DNA of 64,000 nucleotides, taken from Sulfurihydrogenibium sp. YO3AOP1. Its GTDB lineage: Bacteria; Aquificota; Aquificia; Aquificales; Hydrogenothermaceae. The DNA is taken from contig NC_010730.1 in the NCBI RefSeq assembly GCF_000020325.1, positions 827,501-891,500 of the forward strand, in the 5' to 3' direction. The notes under the pieces were generated by a model. It was not told the origin of the DNA and searched no databases. It was given only the letters and a program-made list of their open reading frames with translations. A program made the translations under genes and the position numbers. Positions 18,135-28,438 of this stretch are shown in pieces (positions within the stretch are counted from its first letter, which is position 1; each line of letters opens with the position of its first letter).

Positions 18135-18482
18135 TTAAAATTCCTCTTCGTTATCTCCTTCCATACTGTCAAATAAAGTAAATCCTTCTATGTCAATTCC
18201 TTTTATCTTTAATGCGGTCTCTCTAAGTAATTCAAGATATGATGCGATTTCTCTGTAAGATTCAAGCATTGCAGACAGTTTTAATAACTGTTCTGGTGGT
18301 AATTTTTTCTCATAAATCTTAATAGCCTTCTTTATAGCAGCTTTTGTGATAACTATTTCACCGGCTTTCCTTTGCCACTCACTCCAAAATTCGTTTGTTC
18401 CAAGAGGGCTTTTGATGATAAATCTATCTAAATTTGTAATTTCTTGAGCTAAAAGTAATTCAAAATCTGTTGGTTTTTCCAT
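18135..18482 (-). CDS. Conserved-looking protein of unknown function
   Basis: 115 residues, mostly helical by composition, ending in an acidic tail (DSMEGDNEEEF). I do not recognise the family. Features visible are an N-terminal PTDFELLLAQEITNLDRFII, a central basic stretch (KAAIKKAIKIYEKKLPPEQLL) and a helix YREIASYLELLRETALKI. No signal peptide, no transmembrane segment, no cysteines. It has a ribosome binding site (AAAGGAGC) and lies in the guaB-pgk row with 14-15 bp gaps each side, so it is almost certainly expressed. Confidence 0.75.
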   Translation of the reverse strand: MEKPTDFELLLAQEITNLDRFIIKSPLGTNEFWSEWQRKAGEIVITKAAIKKAIKIYEKKLPPEQLLKLSAMLESYREIASYLELLRETALKIKGIDIEGFTLFDSMEGDNEEEF

Positions 18483-18497
18483 CTTTTGGCTCCTTTT

Positions 18498-19976
<1,479 letters not shown>

Positions 19977-20056
19977 CTAAGGATGATATAAATTAATATT
20001 TTAGCATAAAAATATGGTAAAATTTCTATTATTTTTCTTGATGGAGGAAGGATTAA

Positions 20057-21283
20057 TTGGCAAAAGTAAAGGCTTTAAAATGCAAAGAGTGTGGAGCTGA
20101 GTATCCTGTAGAACCAATTCATGTATGTGAATTTTGTTTTGGTCCATTGGAGATTGTATACGATTATGATGAGATTAAAAAGAATATATCAAGAGAAAAA
20201 ATAGAAAAAGGTCCAAAAAGTCTTTGGAGATATATTGATTTACTACCGGTAGAAAATCCAACCGTTGGTCTATCTGCCGGATTTACACCACTTGTAAAAG
20301 CAGAAAATCTTGGTAAGCTTTTAGGATTAAACAATCTTTATATAAAAGATGACTCAGTTAACCATCCAACATTATCATTTAAAGATAGAGTTGTTGCAGT
20401 TGCTCTTTCTAAGGCAAAAGAGTTTGGTTTTGATACTGCTGCTTGTGCTTCTACGGGAAACCTTGCTAACTCTGTTGCAGCTCATGCAGCATCTGCAGGA
20501 ATGAAATGTTATGTATTTATACCGGCAAACTTAGAAACAAACAAAATCATTGGTAGCTTGGTTTTCAATCCTGTTGTTGTAGCAGTTGATGGAAATTATG
20601 ACGATGTTAACAGGCTTTCTTCTGAAATTGCAAATGAGTTTGGATGGGCATTTGTTAATATAAACGTTAGACCTTTCTACTCTGAAGGTTCAAAAACCTT
20701 AGCATTTGAAGTTGCAGAGCAACTTGGTTGGAAAATACCAAACGTAGTAGTTGCACCTCTTGCATCAGGTTCTCTTTATACAAAGATTTGGAAAGGTTTT
20801 AATGAGTTAAAAGAAGTTGGTTTAGTAGAAGGAGACCTTCCAAGAATGCTTGGAGCACAAGCAGAAGGATGCAGTCCTATATACCAAGCACTTAAAGAAG
20901 GAAGAGATTTTATAAAACCAGTAAAACCTAATACAATAGCAAAATCTATAGCTATAGGAAACCCAGCTGACGGACCATATGCTATTAAAGTAGCAAAGGA
21001 AAGTAAAGGTGATATCCAAATAGCAACAGATGAAGAAGTTATAGAAGGTATCAAATTGCTTGCAAAAACAGAAGGAATCTTTACAGAAACAGCCGGCGGA
21101 ACAACAATCGCAGTATTGAAAAAGTATGTAGAGATGGGAATGATAGATAAAGACGAGGTGGTAGTTGCTTACATTACAGGAAATGGTTATAAAACAATGG
21201 AAGTTCTTGAAGGAAAGCTTGAAAAACCTATACATATAAAACCATCATTGGCAGAGTTTAAAAGCAAAGTTATAGGTGGATAA
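20057..21283 (+). CDS. thrC: Threonine synthase
   Basis: 408 residues, PLP fold type II. The N-terminal zinc-ribbon-like segment (LKCKECGAEYPVEPIHVCEF) is common in thermophile ThrC. The PLP lysine lies in HPTLSFKDRVVAVAL (about 96-110), and ASTGNLANSVAAHAASAG is the phosphate-binding region. It converts O-phosphohomoserine to threonine. Start is TTG at 20057 with GGAGGAAGG upstream. It heads a tight plus-strand row with a MoaD-like carrier and a NIL-domain protein, which raises the possibility of a sulfur-transfer partnership (see findings). Confidence 0.95.
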   Translation: MAKVKALKCKECGAEYPVEPIHVCEFCFGPLEIVYDYDEIKKNISREKIEKGPKSLWRYIDLLPVENPTVGLSAGFTPLVKAENLGKLLGLNNLYIKDDSVNHPTLSFKDRVVAVALSKAKEFGFDTAACASTGNLANSVAAHAASAGMKCYVFIPANLETNKIIGSLVFNPVVVAVDGNYDDVNRLSSEIANEFGWAFVNINVRPFYSEGSKTLAFEVAEQLGWKIPNVVVAPLASGSLYTKIWKGFNELKEVGLVEGDLPRMLGAQAEGCSPIYQALKEGRDFIKPVKPNTIAKSIAIGNPADGPYAIKVAKESKGDIQIATDEEVIEGIKLLAKTEGIFTETAGGTTIAVLKKYVEMGMIDKDEVVVAYITGNGYKTMEVLEGKLEKPIHIKPSLAEFKSKVIGG

Positions 21284-21284
21284 A

Positions 21285-21557
21285 ATGGCGTATACACTGC
21301 CAAGAAGTTTATATAACATATTAGAAGAGGCGCTTGGAAGCAAAGAAAATGAGCTTGTAACCCGTGACCTGTTTGAAGAAAGGTTTAAAGTTATTAATGA
21401 AAGATTTAATTCAATTGATGAAAAATTTAAAGTAGTTGATGAGAAATTTAAGAGATTGGAACTGAAACTAAATATTCTAATTATACTCGTTTTATTAGCT
21501 TTAACGTTATTCAATCCGGCTTTTTTAAGTATTATTGAAAAATTATTAAAACTTTAA
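21285..21557 (+). CDS. Coiled-coil protein with C-terminal membrane helix, unknown function
   Basis: 90 residues from the ATG at 21285 (AGGTGG five nt upstream); an in-frame GTG at 21276 would overlap thrC. The middle contains repeats of a heptad-like unit (ERFKVINERFNSIDEKFKVV then DEKFKRLELKL), a strong coiled coil, followed by one hydrophobic helix (ILIILVLLALTLFNPAFLSII) and a short basic end. This organisation, coil then tail anchor, matches small DUF1640-like or hemolysin XhlA-like proteins only loosely. Function unknown. It is 1 bp after thrC and 13 bp before the MoaD-like gene. Confidence 0.75.
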   Translation: MAYTLPRSLYNILEEALGSKENELVTRDLFEERFKVINERFNSIDEKFKVVDEKFKRLELKLNILIILVLLALTLFNPAFLSIIEKLLKL

Positions 21558-21570
21558 GGAGGTTAGATAA

Positions 21571-21849
21571 ATGGCAATAACTGTGAGAATACCAACAGCT
21601 TTAAGAAGAATTACTCAAGGACAAGGAGAAGTTCAGATATCGGCTTCTACAATCGGAGAGTTGATAGAAAATTTAGAAAAAGAATTCCCGGGCATCAAAG
21701 AAAGACTTGTTGATGAAAACGGAGAGATTAGAAAGTTTGTTAACTTTTTTGTAAATGATGAAGATATAAGATTTTTACAAGGAAAGGATACACAATTAAA
21801 AGATGGAGATGTGGTAGCTATAATACCGGCAATAGCTGGAGGAAAATAA
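21571..21849 (+). CDS. MoaD/ThiS-family sulfur carrier protein
   Basis: 92 residues with the beta-grasp pattern of the family: VRIPTALRRITQGQGEVQI, ASTIGELIENLEKEFPGIKERLVDE, then FVNVN-like FVNFFVNDEDIRFL and DGDVVAIIPAIAGGK. The C-terminus is GGK rather than GG. Active carriers end in GG, so a one-residue trimming step would be needed, as known for the HcyS and CysO systems that use JAMM-type proteases. Start is ATG behind AAGGAGG. The next gene overlaps its stop (TAATG). Neighbouring thrC and a NIL protein suggest sulfur incorporation into an amino acid rather than molybdopterin. Confidence 0.87.
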   Translation: MAITVRIPTALRRITQGQGEVQISASTIGELIENLEKEFPGIKERLVDENGEIRKFVNFFVNDEDIRFLQGKDTQLKDGDVVAIIPAIAGGK

Positions 21850-22091
21850 TGAATTCGATGAAGCTAAAGCTTATCTATCCGGAAGAGAAAATAAAAGAAC
21901 CGCTTTTAAGTAAAGTTTGTAAAAATTTTAATATTGACATAAACATAAGAAAGGCAAACGTTCAAGAAAAGATGGGCTGGTTGGAACTTGAATTCATCGG
22001 AAATGATGAAGAAATAGAAAAAGCTATAAACTTCTTGGTAGAAAATGGCGTAGAAGTCCAACCAATAGAAGGTCAGGTTTTTATAGAATAA
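21849..22091 (+). CDS. NIL-domain protein
   Basis: 80 residues corresponding to one NIL domain, the small ferredoxin-like fold found at the C-terminus of the methionine importer ATPase MetN and in proteins tied to homocysteine synthesis. Visible pattern: LKLIYPEEKIKEPLLSKVCK, NIDINIRKANVQEKMGWLEL and the final VEVQPIEG. It probably binds a sulfur amino acid or acts in its synthesis; there is no transporter nearby. Start and stop are coupled to neighbours by TAATG overlaps on both sides, so it is translated with the MoaD-like gene and the Ppx/GppA gene. Confidence 0.85.
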   Translation: MNSMKLKLIYPEEKIKEPLLSKVCKNFNIDINIRKANVQEKMGWLELEFIGNDEEIEKAINFLVENGVEVQPIEGQVFIE

Positions 22092-23008
22092 TGAAGCCAA
22101 AAATTATAGCATTACTAGATATTGGAACATATTCAACGCGTATGTTAATAGTTGCTGTCCATTCTGACGGACGGTTTGATGAGATATTAAGCGTAGGAAG
22201 AATTACAGCACTTGGAAGAAAATTAAAAGAGACTGGCTATTTGCAAAAAGAAGCAATGGAAGAGACTTTGGCTGTTTTAAAGGAGTATGTTCAGATAGCA
22301 AGCCAGTATAAACCGGAAAAAATATTGGCAGTGGCAACGCAAGCTTGCAGAGAAGCAAAAAACGCAGATGAATTTATCTCAAAAGTAAAAGAGCTTGGAA
22401 TTGATGTAAGAGTTATTACAGGAGAAGAGGAAGCAAGATTAGCTTTTATAGCAACAGCAAAAGCTTTAAACATCGAGGGAAAATTTACAGTAATAGACCA
22501 AGGTGGCGGGAGTACTGAATTTTCGTATGGAGAAAAATCAAACCTAATAGTATCTATATCATTTCCATTTGGAATTGTCAATTTTACAGAAAAATATATA
22601 AAATCAGACCCACCAAAGCCAGAAGAGATTATGCAAATAAAAGACTTTCTAAAACAACAATTGCCTATAGCCTATGAGAAGATGAAAGATACAGAAATTT
22701 TAGTTGGGCTTGGTGGAACAATTACTACGGTTGTAGCCTTAGAGTATAACATCTATCCATACGATTCTAAAAAAGTTCATGGTTCAAAACTTACCTATGA
22801 AGCAGTTACAAAATGGCTAAATAAACTTGCAAGTATGACAGTAAACCAAAGAAAAGCAATTCCTATGATAGAAGATAAAAGAGCCGAAGCTATAGTACCC
22901 GGAATTGTCATATTTCAAACAGCTATGGAAGTTTTCCAAAAAGATGAGATCACAGTTAGCGAGTGGGGAGTAAGACACGGTTTACTGTTGGAATTAATAC
23001 AAAATTAG
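22091..23008 (+). CDS. Ppx/GppA family phosphatase
   Basis: 305 residues of the ASKHA fold, equal to the catalytic core of exopolyphosphatase/guanosine pentaphosphate phosphatase without the C-terminal HD domain. Motifs: LLDIGTYSTRMLIV (about 7-20), VATQACREAKN, ITGEEEARLAF, FTVIDQGGGSTEFSYG (about 133-148) and LVGLGGTITTVVAL. It likely hydrolyses polyphosphate or pppGpp. Start ATG overlaps the NIL gene stop (TAATG). uvrB follows after 14 bp. Confidence 0.9.
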   Translation: MKPKIIALLDIGTYSTRMLIVAVHSDGRFDEILSVGRITALGRKLKETGYLQKEAMEETLAVLKEYVQIASQYKPEKILAVATQACREAKNADEFISKVKELGIDVRVITGEEEARLAFIATAKALNIEGKFTVIDQGGGSTEFSYGEKSNLIVSISFPFGIVNFTEKYIKSDPPKPEEIMQIKDFLKQQLPIAYEKMKDTEILVGLGGTITTVVALEYNIYPYDSKKVHGSKLTYEAVTKWLNKLASMTVNQRKAIPMIEDKRAEAIVPGIVIFQTAMEVFQKDEITVSEWGVRHGLLLELIQN

Positions 23009-23022
23009 CATAAATTATTTGT

Positions 23023-25014
23023 ATGAGTAAAAAAATATTCAATCTAAAATCAAACTTTAAACCTACCGGAGACCAGCCAAAAGCTATAAAACAGCTTTAT
23101 GAAAATCTTATTTCAGGTGTAAACCAGCAGGTCTTGCTTGGTGCAACAGGAACAGGTAAGACCTTTACCATAGCCAACCTTATTGAAAAATACGGAAGAC
23201 CAACCTTGATATTGTCCCATAACAAAACTTTAGCAGCACAGCTTTACAGAGAAATAAAAGAGCTGTTTCCTGACAATGCCGTTGAATACTTTGTGTCTTA
23301 TTATGATTATTACCAACCGGAAGCCTACATTCCACAAAAAGACCTATACATAGAAAAAGACAGTGCAATCAATGATGCAATAGACAGGCTAAGACATTCA
23401 GCAACAAGAAGTCTGATAGAAAGACCGGATACGATTGTAGTAGCTTCTGTATCCTGCATATACGGACTTGGAACGCCAGAATTTTATGAAAAGTTAAGAT
23501 TACAACTTTACGTTGGAATGGAAATAGACAGACAAACACTTTTGAGAAAATTGGTAGAACTTCAATATCAAAGGGATGACTTTTCGTTAAAAAGAGGAAC
23601 GTTTAAAGTAAAAGGTGATACAGTTGAAATCTTGCCGGCATACACAGAAGACATTATTGTAAGAGTTGAGTTTTTTGGCGATGAAATAGAAAGTATATCA
23701 GAAATAGATATTTTTAATAGAGATGTAAAAAGAAAACTTGATAGAACTGTTATCTTTCCGGCGAGCCACTATGTTATACCAAGACCGGATATGTTAGAGG
23801 CTATAAAACAGATACAAAAAGATTTAGAGATAGAAGTAGAAGAGTTTAGAAGAGCAGGAAAAGAGATAGAAGCAAACAGGCTTTGGCAAAGGACAAATTA
23901 CGATATAGAAATGATGCTTGAACTTGGAACGTGTAAAGGGATAGAAAACTATTCAAGATACTTTGACGGCAGAAAGCCAGGAGAACCACCTTACACTCTT
24001 ATTGATTACTTTCCGGAAGATTTTTTACTTATAGTAGATGAGTCTCACGTTACAATTCCACAGATAAAAGCAATGTATAACGGAGACTTTTCAAGAAAAG
24101 AAAACCTTGTTAAATATGGCTGGAGAATGAAATCAGCCTACGATAACAGACCTTTAAAATTTGAAGAATTTGTGCAAAAAATACAAAAAGCGATTTACGT
24201 ATCGGCAACACCGGCAGATTGGGAAATCAAAAGGTCAAAAGGTGTAATAGTTGAGCAGATAATCAGACCAACAGGCTTGCTTGACCCAGTAATAGAAGTT
24301 AAAAAAACCGAAGGTCAAATAGATGATTTAATCAATGAAATATGGAAAGTCAAAGAAAGGGATGAAAGAGTCATTGTAATAACGCTAACCAAAAAAATGG
24401 CAGAACATTTAGCAGATTATCTGACAGAAAGAGAAATAAAGGCAATATACCTACATTCAGAAATAGACACGATAGAGAGGGTAAAGATAATAAAAGAATT
24501 TAGAGAGGGAAAGTATGATGTAATTGTTGGTGTAAACTTATTAAGAGAAGGTCTTGATATGCCGGAAGTATCTTTAGTTGCAGTGCTTGATGCAGATAAG
24601 CAGGGATTTTTAAGGTCCAAGACAGCATTAATTCAAACTATCGGAAGAGCAGCAAGAAACGTAAATGGAAAAGCTATTTTATACGCTGATAAACTAACAC
24701 CGGCAATGATAGAGACAATAGAAGAGACAAACAGAAGAAGAAAAATTCAAGAAGAGTACAATAAAAAACATGGAATAATTCCAAAAACTATATCAAAAGA
24801 GGTAAAAGACTTAATCTCCTTAGAAGAGCTTGGAATACTTGAAATATATAACCAGCTACCGGACGATATAAACTCAGAAGAAGATCTAATGAAAAAGATC
24901 GAGCAGCTTGAAAAACAGATGTGGGACTATGCTAAAAATTGGGAGTTTGAAAAAGCAGCAGAAATTAGAGACCAACTTGAAAAATTAAAAAAATTAGCAA
25001 CAGTGATTGGATGA
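23023..25014 (+). CDS. uvrB: Excinuclease ABC subunit B
   Basis: 663 residues, full length. Walker A is [10 protein letters not shown] (about 40-49), the damage-inserting beta-hairpin is [16 protein letters not shown] (about 91-106), helicase motifs include [34 protein letters not shown] and QTIGRAARN, and the C-terminal UVR domain (about 625-660) has [20 protein letters not shown]. UvrB verifies damage with UvrA and recruits UvrC. No Shine-Dalgarno sequence is evident before the ATG, so translation may depend on coupling to the preceding gene. Confidence 0.97.
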   Translation: MSKKIFNLKSNFKPTGDQPKAIKQLYENLISGVNQQVLLGATGTGKTFTIANLIEKYGRPTLILSHNKTLAAQLYREIKELFPDNAVEYFVSYYDYYQPEAYIPQKDLYIEKDSAINDAIDRLRHSATRSLIERPDTIVVASVSCIYGLGTPEFYEKLRLQLYVGMEIDRQTLLRKLVELQYQRDDFSLKRGTFKVKGDTVEILPAYTEDIIVRVEFFGDEIESISEIDIFNRDVKRKLDRTVIFPASHYVIPRPDMLEAIKQIQKDLEIEVEEFRRAGKEIEANRLWQRTNYDIEMMLELGTCKGIENYSRYFDGRKPGEPPYTLIDYFPEDFLLIVDESHVTIPQIKAMYNGDFSRKENLVKYGWRMKSAYDNRPLKFEEFVQKIQKAIYVSATPADWEIKRSKGVIVEQIIRPTGLLDPVIEVKKTEGQIDDLINEIWKVKERDERVIVITLTKKMAEHLADYLTEREIKAIYLHSEIDTIERVKIIKEFREGKYDVIVGVNLLREGLDMPEVSLVAVLDADKQGFLRSKTALIQTIGRAARNVNGKAILYADKLTPAMIETIEETNRRRKIQEEYNKKHGIIPKTISKEVKDLISLEELGILEIYNQLPDDINSEEDLMKKIEQLEKQMWDYAKNWEFEKAAEIRDQLEKLKKLATVIG

Positions 25015-25061
25015 ATAAAACAGGTTTATATGCGATTAAAAATTTTAGAACATTAGCTACG

Positions 25062-25343
25062 ATGAGATTATTCCAAAAAGATTTTTAATAAAGGTGTCAT
25101 CTTGCCTGTCATTTTGCAGCCGTGCGAAGAATATCCTGTTTTTCTTTTCAAATCAAAAAATCAAAAAAGGAGATCCTTCGGACTTACGTCCTCAGGATGA
25201 CACAGAAAGGTAAGCTTACGAGAATTTTAGAACACTCTTCTTTGTTCGTCATTCTACAGCCGTGAGAAGAATGTCCTATCCTTGTTATCTTTTTAACAAA
25301 CAAAAAATGGAAAAGTAAGCTTATGAAAATTTTATAACACTCT
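25062..25343. repeat. Two adjacent family A elements after uvrB
   Basis: The 332-bp gap 25015-25346 has no gene. First unit about 25062-25237: arm at 25108-25136 (GTCATTTTGCAGCCGTGCGA...), inverted arm at 25168-25201, and right end AAAATTTTAGAACACTCTT-like. Second, more decayed unit about 25246-25343: a single arm at 25248-25275 and a right end ATTTTATAACACTCTC. The first unit's large arm gives a fully paired GGAC-GTAA-GTCC tip when read on the minus strand. Confidence 0.65.
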
Positions 25344-25346
25344 CAG

Positions 25347-25622
25347 TTAAATATGTCTCTTACTTCCGCATAAGTACTTTACGCCTTCTTCAGTCTTAGC
25401 CCAATGCTTCGTCCCAGCCGGAACTTCCAAAATATCTCCTGCCTTCAGATGATAAACTTTATCTTTTGTTCCAATAACCATAGACCCTTCTAAAATATAT
25501 CTAACTTCATCTTCGCTATGTGTATGCCAATCATAATATGTTCCGGGAGAATCTTGCCAAACATATAAATCGCTATAGCCTAAGTCTATAAGCTTTTTCT
25601 TTGCCTCATTTATATCAATCAT
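25347..25622 (-). CDS. Small cupin-domain protein
   Basis: 91 residues forming one cupin barrel. Motif 1 is YDWHTHSEDEVRYILEGSMVI (about 30-50) with two His and a Glu as metal ligands, motif 2 is LEVPAGTKHWAKT (about 65-77) with the fourth His. Such proteins bind a divalent metal; the substrate is unknown and some act as sensors. Located at the end of a minus-strand group, 12 bp after the SIMPL gene. Confidence 0.87.
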   Translation of the reverse strand: MIDINEAKKKLIDLGYSDLYVWQDSPGTYYDWHTHSEDEVRYILEGSMVIGTKDKVYHLKAGDILEVPAGTKHWAKTEEGVKYLCGSKRHI

Positions 25623-25634
25623 GGTCTACTCCGT

Positions 25635-26342
25635 TTATTTACAAATAATTTCAGTTTTGACTTTAATATCTATGAAATTAATATTATTCTTTGGTTCCGG
25701 TGCTGATACAGACTCTGCAGTTTTCATAAGCATAGTCCTGTAAATTGGCATTGGATAAACTTGGTCAGATTCGTAATCTAAACTTTTTATATTGCATGAT
25801 TTATTCAATTTCTTAGAAACTTGCTGAGTAAAAGATAATGCTTTATCAATTACACTTAATTTTAATTGATATTCAATCTGTTCTGTTTTTTCTTTTGAAG
25901 CTGTCCATTCAGGTTGTGATACGCTATAATCAAGTTTATCTTTGTATTTACCACTGAAATAACTCAATTTTTCATATATTTTGTTTTGGTCTGTAGGATT
26001 TTTTAGCTCAAATACATAAAAAGAGCTTCCTTTAAAACCTTCACATTTAGTTTTATTATTTTCCCACCAACAGTTTTTGTAAACAGAAAATTTACCTCCT
26101 TTATACTCAAAACCAAGGTCTCTAATTGATTTATCAACTTCACCAAGTATATTTATTAATTCAGACTCTTTAGACCCTTTAACGCTTATATCAACACTGA
26201 CAGCCAAAATATCCGGTTCAATTTCTTTCTTGTCTTGAATAATAGTTTTTATGTATGTGCATTCTTTACATTCATCTGAAAAAGCATTTATCATAGGTAG
26301 TAAAGTAAAGACAGCAGAGATGATGAAAGCTTTTTTATTCAT
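25635..26342 (-). CDS. Secreted SIMPL-domain (DUF541-like) protein
   Basis: 235 residues with an N-terminal signal peptide (KKAFIISAVFTLLPMINAFS), so periplasmic. The body resembles the SIMPL/DUF541 fold: a starting DILAVSVDISVKGSKESELI strand-helix pattern, later SVIDKALSFTQQVSKKL and a closing VKTEIICK strand. Six cysteines, including a CKEC pair just after the signal peptide, could form disulfides. Function of the family is unclear, with outer-membrane or stress roles proposed elsewhere. The family call rests on pattern, not strong motif identity. Confidence 0.6.
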   Translation of the reverse strand: MNKKAFIISAVFTLLPMINAFSDECKECTYIKTIIQDKKEIEPDILAVSVDISVKGSKESELINILGEVDKSIRDLGFEYKGGKFSVYKNCWWENNKTKCEGFKGSSFYVFELKNPTDQNKIYEKLSYFSGKYKDKLDYSVSQPEWTASKEKTEQIEYQLKLSVIDKALSFTQQVSKKLNKSCNIKSLDYESDQVYPMPIYRTMLMKTAESVSAPEPKNNINFIDIKVKTEIICK

Positions 26343-26405
26343 ATTTACCCTCTGTGGTAAGTTTAAAAATTTTTAGCACTAATTTTTTAAGATTATAGCA
26401 AAAGA

Positions 26406-27185
26406 TTAACCTAAATTAAACGCATGTATAACCTTTATCCAAATTAAAAATACAACCGATGCAAATATAAGAGAGTCTATCCTGTCTAAAACTCCCCCAT
26501 GACCCGGAATTAAATTAGAAGAATCTTTTTCGTTAACCTGCCTTTTGATGAAGCTTTCAAATAAGTCTCCAATCTGAAGAATAACAGCAGAAATTATCAC
26601 AGGAATCATAAATTTTATGTCAAAACCAAGATACTTAATAACCAAATAACCTCCAAGCAAAGAGCCTAAAAAACTGCCAACAGCACCTTCTACAGTTTTC
26701 TTGGGAGATATTCTTGGTGAAAGTTTGTGCTTTCCAAAATTTTTTCCAACAAAGTATGCAAGTGTATCACCGGTCCAAACAACGGCAAAAAGTAAAAATA
26801 ACAAATACTTATTATAATCGACTAACAAACCAAGGGATGAAACAAAAAATACACTGTAAGACAGTCCAAAAATAGTAATTGCTAAATAATTTAAATCCCA
26901 TTTTTTAGATGCTACATAAAAGCTAAACAGAAATATAATTAATATAGATAAATATGTATCAATGAAAAGTAAAGATAAAGATGATAAAAAAGCCATTATA
27001 AATACTATTGGATGCTTTAACTCCGGATATTTCTTTCCAATGAGATTAAAGGCTTCATAACTTACTACAACTGTTAATAAAGTTATGACTATCTTTAAAG
27101 CTTGTGCAGGTAGATAAATGATCCCGCCGATTGTAATAGATGCTAAGACTACGGCAGATATTACTCTTTTTATTAATTCGCTCAA
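26406..27185 (-). CDS. cdsA: Phosphatidate cytidylyltransferase
   Basis: 259 residues, integral membrane protein with about seven to eight hydrophobic helices. The family signature near the C-terminus is present: [20 protein letters not shown] and [25 protein letters not shown] (written in two parts: [10 protein letters not shown], then [16 protein letters not shown]). It makes CDP-diacylglycerol from phosphatidate and CTP, the branch point to all phospholipids. It starts at TTG 27185, sharing bases with the TGA of the Trm112-like gene, so it is translationally coupled to it. Confidence 0.95.
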   Translation of the reverse strand: MSELIKRVISAVVLASITIGGIIYLPAQALKIVITLLTVVVSYEAFNLIGKKYPELKHPIVFIMAFLSSLSLLFIDTYLSILIIFLFSFYVASKKWDLNYLAITIFGLSYSVFFVSSLGLLVDYNKYLLFLLFAVVWTGDTLAYFVGKNFGKHKLSPRISPKKTVEGAVGSFLGSLLGGYLVIKYLGFDIKFMIPVIISAVILQIGDLFESFIKRQVNEKDSSNLIPGHGGVLDRIDSLIFASVVFLIWIKVIHAFNLG

Positions 27186-27358
27186 TTTTCTTCCTTTATT
27201 GCTTCGTCTTCTAAGATGATAGGTATATCTTCTTTTATTGGATATAGTAATTTACAATTTTCACATTTTAAAAACTCTTCTTTATCTTTTTGTATTAATA
27301 TTAAATCTCCTTTACAAACCGGACAGGCTAAAATGTCTAAAAGTTCTTTATTTAGCAT
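27182..27358 (-). CDS. Trm112-family small zinc-binding protein
   Basis: 58 residues from the ATG at 27358, preferred over an in-frame start 15 bp upstream because GGAGAG lies at correct spacing before it. [20 protein letters not shown], then [20 protein letters not shown], is the typical Trm112/YcaR pattern with two CxxC pairs for zinc. In eukaryotes and archaea the family activates methyltransferases; in bacteria the partner is usually unknown. It overlaps yggS upstream and cdsA downstream. Confidence 0.9.
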   Translation of the reverse strand: MLNKELLDILACPVCKGDLILIQKDKEEFLKCENCKLLYPIKEDIPIILEDEAIKEEN

Positions 27359-28040
27359 AATTTCTCTCTCCAAATATTGCTGTTCCTATTCTAACTATTG
27401 TAGCACCTTCCTCTATTGCAACTTCAAAATCATGAGACATTCCCATAGAAAGATGAGACAGTTTTACATTATACTCTTTTTCAAGATTGTCTCTCAATGT
27501 CCGTAGTTTGATAAAATATGGTCTAACATCTTCAGGATTTTCAAAGTATGGTGGAATAGCCATTAATCCATGAATTTTTATATATTTTTTTGTAAGAATA
27601 TACTCGAATAATTCTTTTAAATTATCTTTTTTAACGCCAAATTTTGACTCTTCTCCAAAGTTAACTTCAATAAGTCCATCTATAACTTTGTTTAGTTTTT
27701 CTCCTCTTTTTTCAATCTCATCAACAAGAGCTTGTCTATCAACTGAATGAATCAATTCATAGTATTTTACAGCATACTTAACTTTATTGGTTTGAAGACC
27801 ACCTATTAGATGCCAATGTATATCTGCATATTCTTTAAGTTTTTCTATTTTTTCAATGCCTTCTTGTACTTTATTCTCTCCAAAGTATCTAATACCTGAC
27901 TCGTAAGCTTCTATAATTTTTTCTACCGGCTGTGTCTTAGATGCTGCAAGAAGAATGACTTCTTCTCTCTTTCTTCCAACTTTATCACAAGCTTTTTGTA
28001 TCCTTTCTTCAATTTTTAACACATTTTCTTTTATGCTCAT
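27348..28040 (-). CDS. yggS: YggS-family PLP homeostasis protein
   Basis: 230 residues of the alanine-racemase-like barrel. The PLP lysine lies in ILLAASKTQPVEKI (about 29-42), followed by RYFGENKVQE and HWHLIGGLQTNKVKY, and the C-terminal LSMGMSHDFEVAIEEGATIVRIGTAIFGER (quoted as SMGMSHDFEVAI and VRIGTAIFG). It binds PLP but has no known enzymatic activity and buffers vitamin B6 pools. It is the first gene of the yggS-trm112-cdsA row. An extended -10 (TGCTATAAT, minus strand, 28180-28188) lies about 140 bp upstream. Confidence 0.93.
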   Translation of the reverse strand: MSIKENVLKIEERIQKACDKVGRKREEVILLAASKTQPVEKIIEAYESGIRYFGENKVQEGIEKIEKLKEYADIHWHLIGGLQTNKVKYAVKYYELIHSVDRQALVDEIEKRGEKLNKVIDGLIEVNFGEESKFGVKKDNLKELFEYILTKKYIKIHGLMAIPPYFENPEDVRPYFIKLRTLRDNLEKEYNVKLSHLSMGMSHDFEVAIEEGATIVRIGTAIFGERNYAK

Positions 28041-28369
28041 TTTAACCTCTCTAATTTAGAGTTCTAAAACTTTTCAAGAATAGGAAAGACAAGAGCTATC
28101 TTCAAACCTTGCTAAGAAAACTTTAGATGTTTTTTCTTTTATAGGATAAGCTTAAATTTGTGCATTATAAATATGCTATATTATAGCAGAAGGCTTATTA
28201 AGATAGCTTTCAATTTTTACTTGACAGGTTTAAAATTTTTTTGTATATTTATGTTAACTTTTAATTTTATAACTGAACCTTGGCAATTGAATAGGTAAAC
28301 TCACACAAGCTTAATTTACATGAGAACGTGAAACGTGAGATGTGGGACGTTAGAAATTTGTTTATCAAC

Positions 28370-28398
28370 TTGCGGATTTTTTAAAAATTTGGTATAAT
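28370..28398 (+). promoter_or_regulatory. Strong sigma-70-type promoter facing the CRISPR remnant
   Basis: TTGCGG (28370-28375), exactly 17 nt, then TATAAT (28393-28398). Transcription would start near 28405 and run into the first repeat at 28439. This is the position expected of a CRISPR leader promoter. GGCAATTGAGTAAGAAAA at 28411-28428 has a near copy, GGCAATTGAATAGGTAAA, at 28284-28301. Confidence 0.6.
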
Positions 28399-28438
28399 GT
28401 TTTATACATTGGCAATTGAGTAAGAAAAATTTTAACGG

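Noticed and set aside
20822-21235. 137-codon open frame on the minus strand opposite thrC
   Set aside because: Entirely antisense to a well-supported thrC; Cys/Phe/Tyr-rich translation is typical of a shadow frame; no ribosome binding site.
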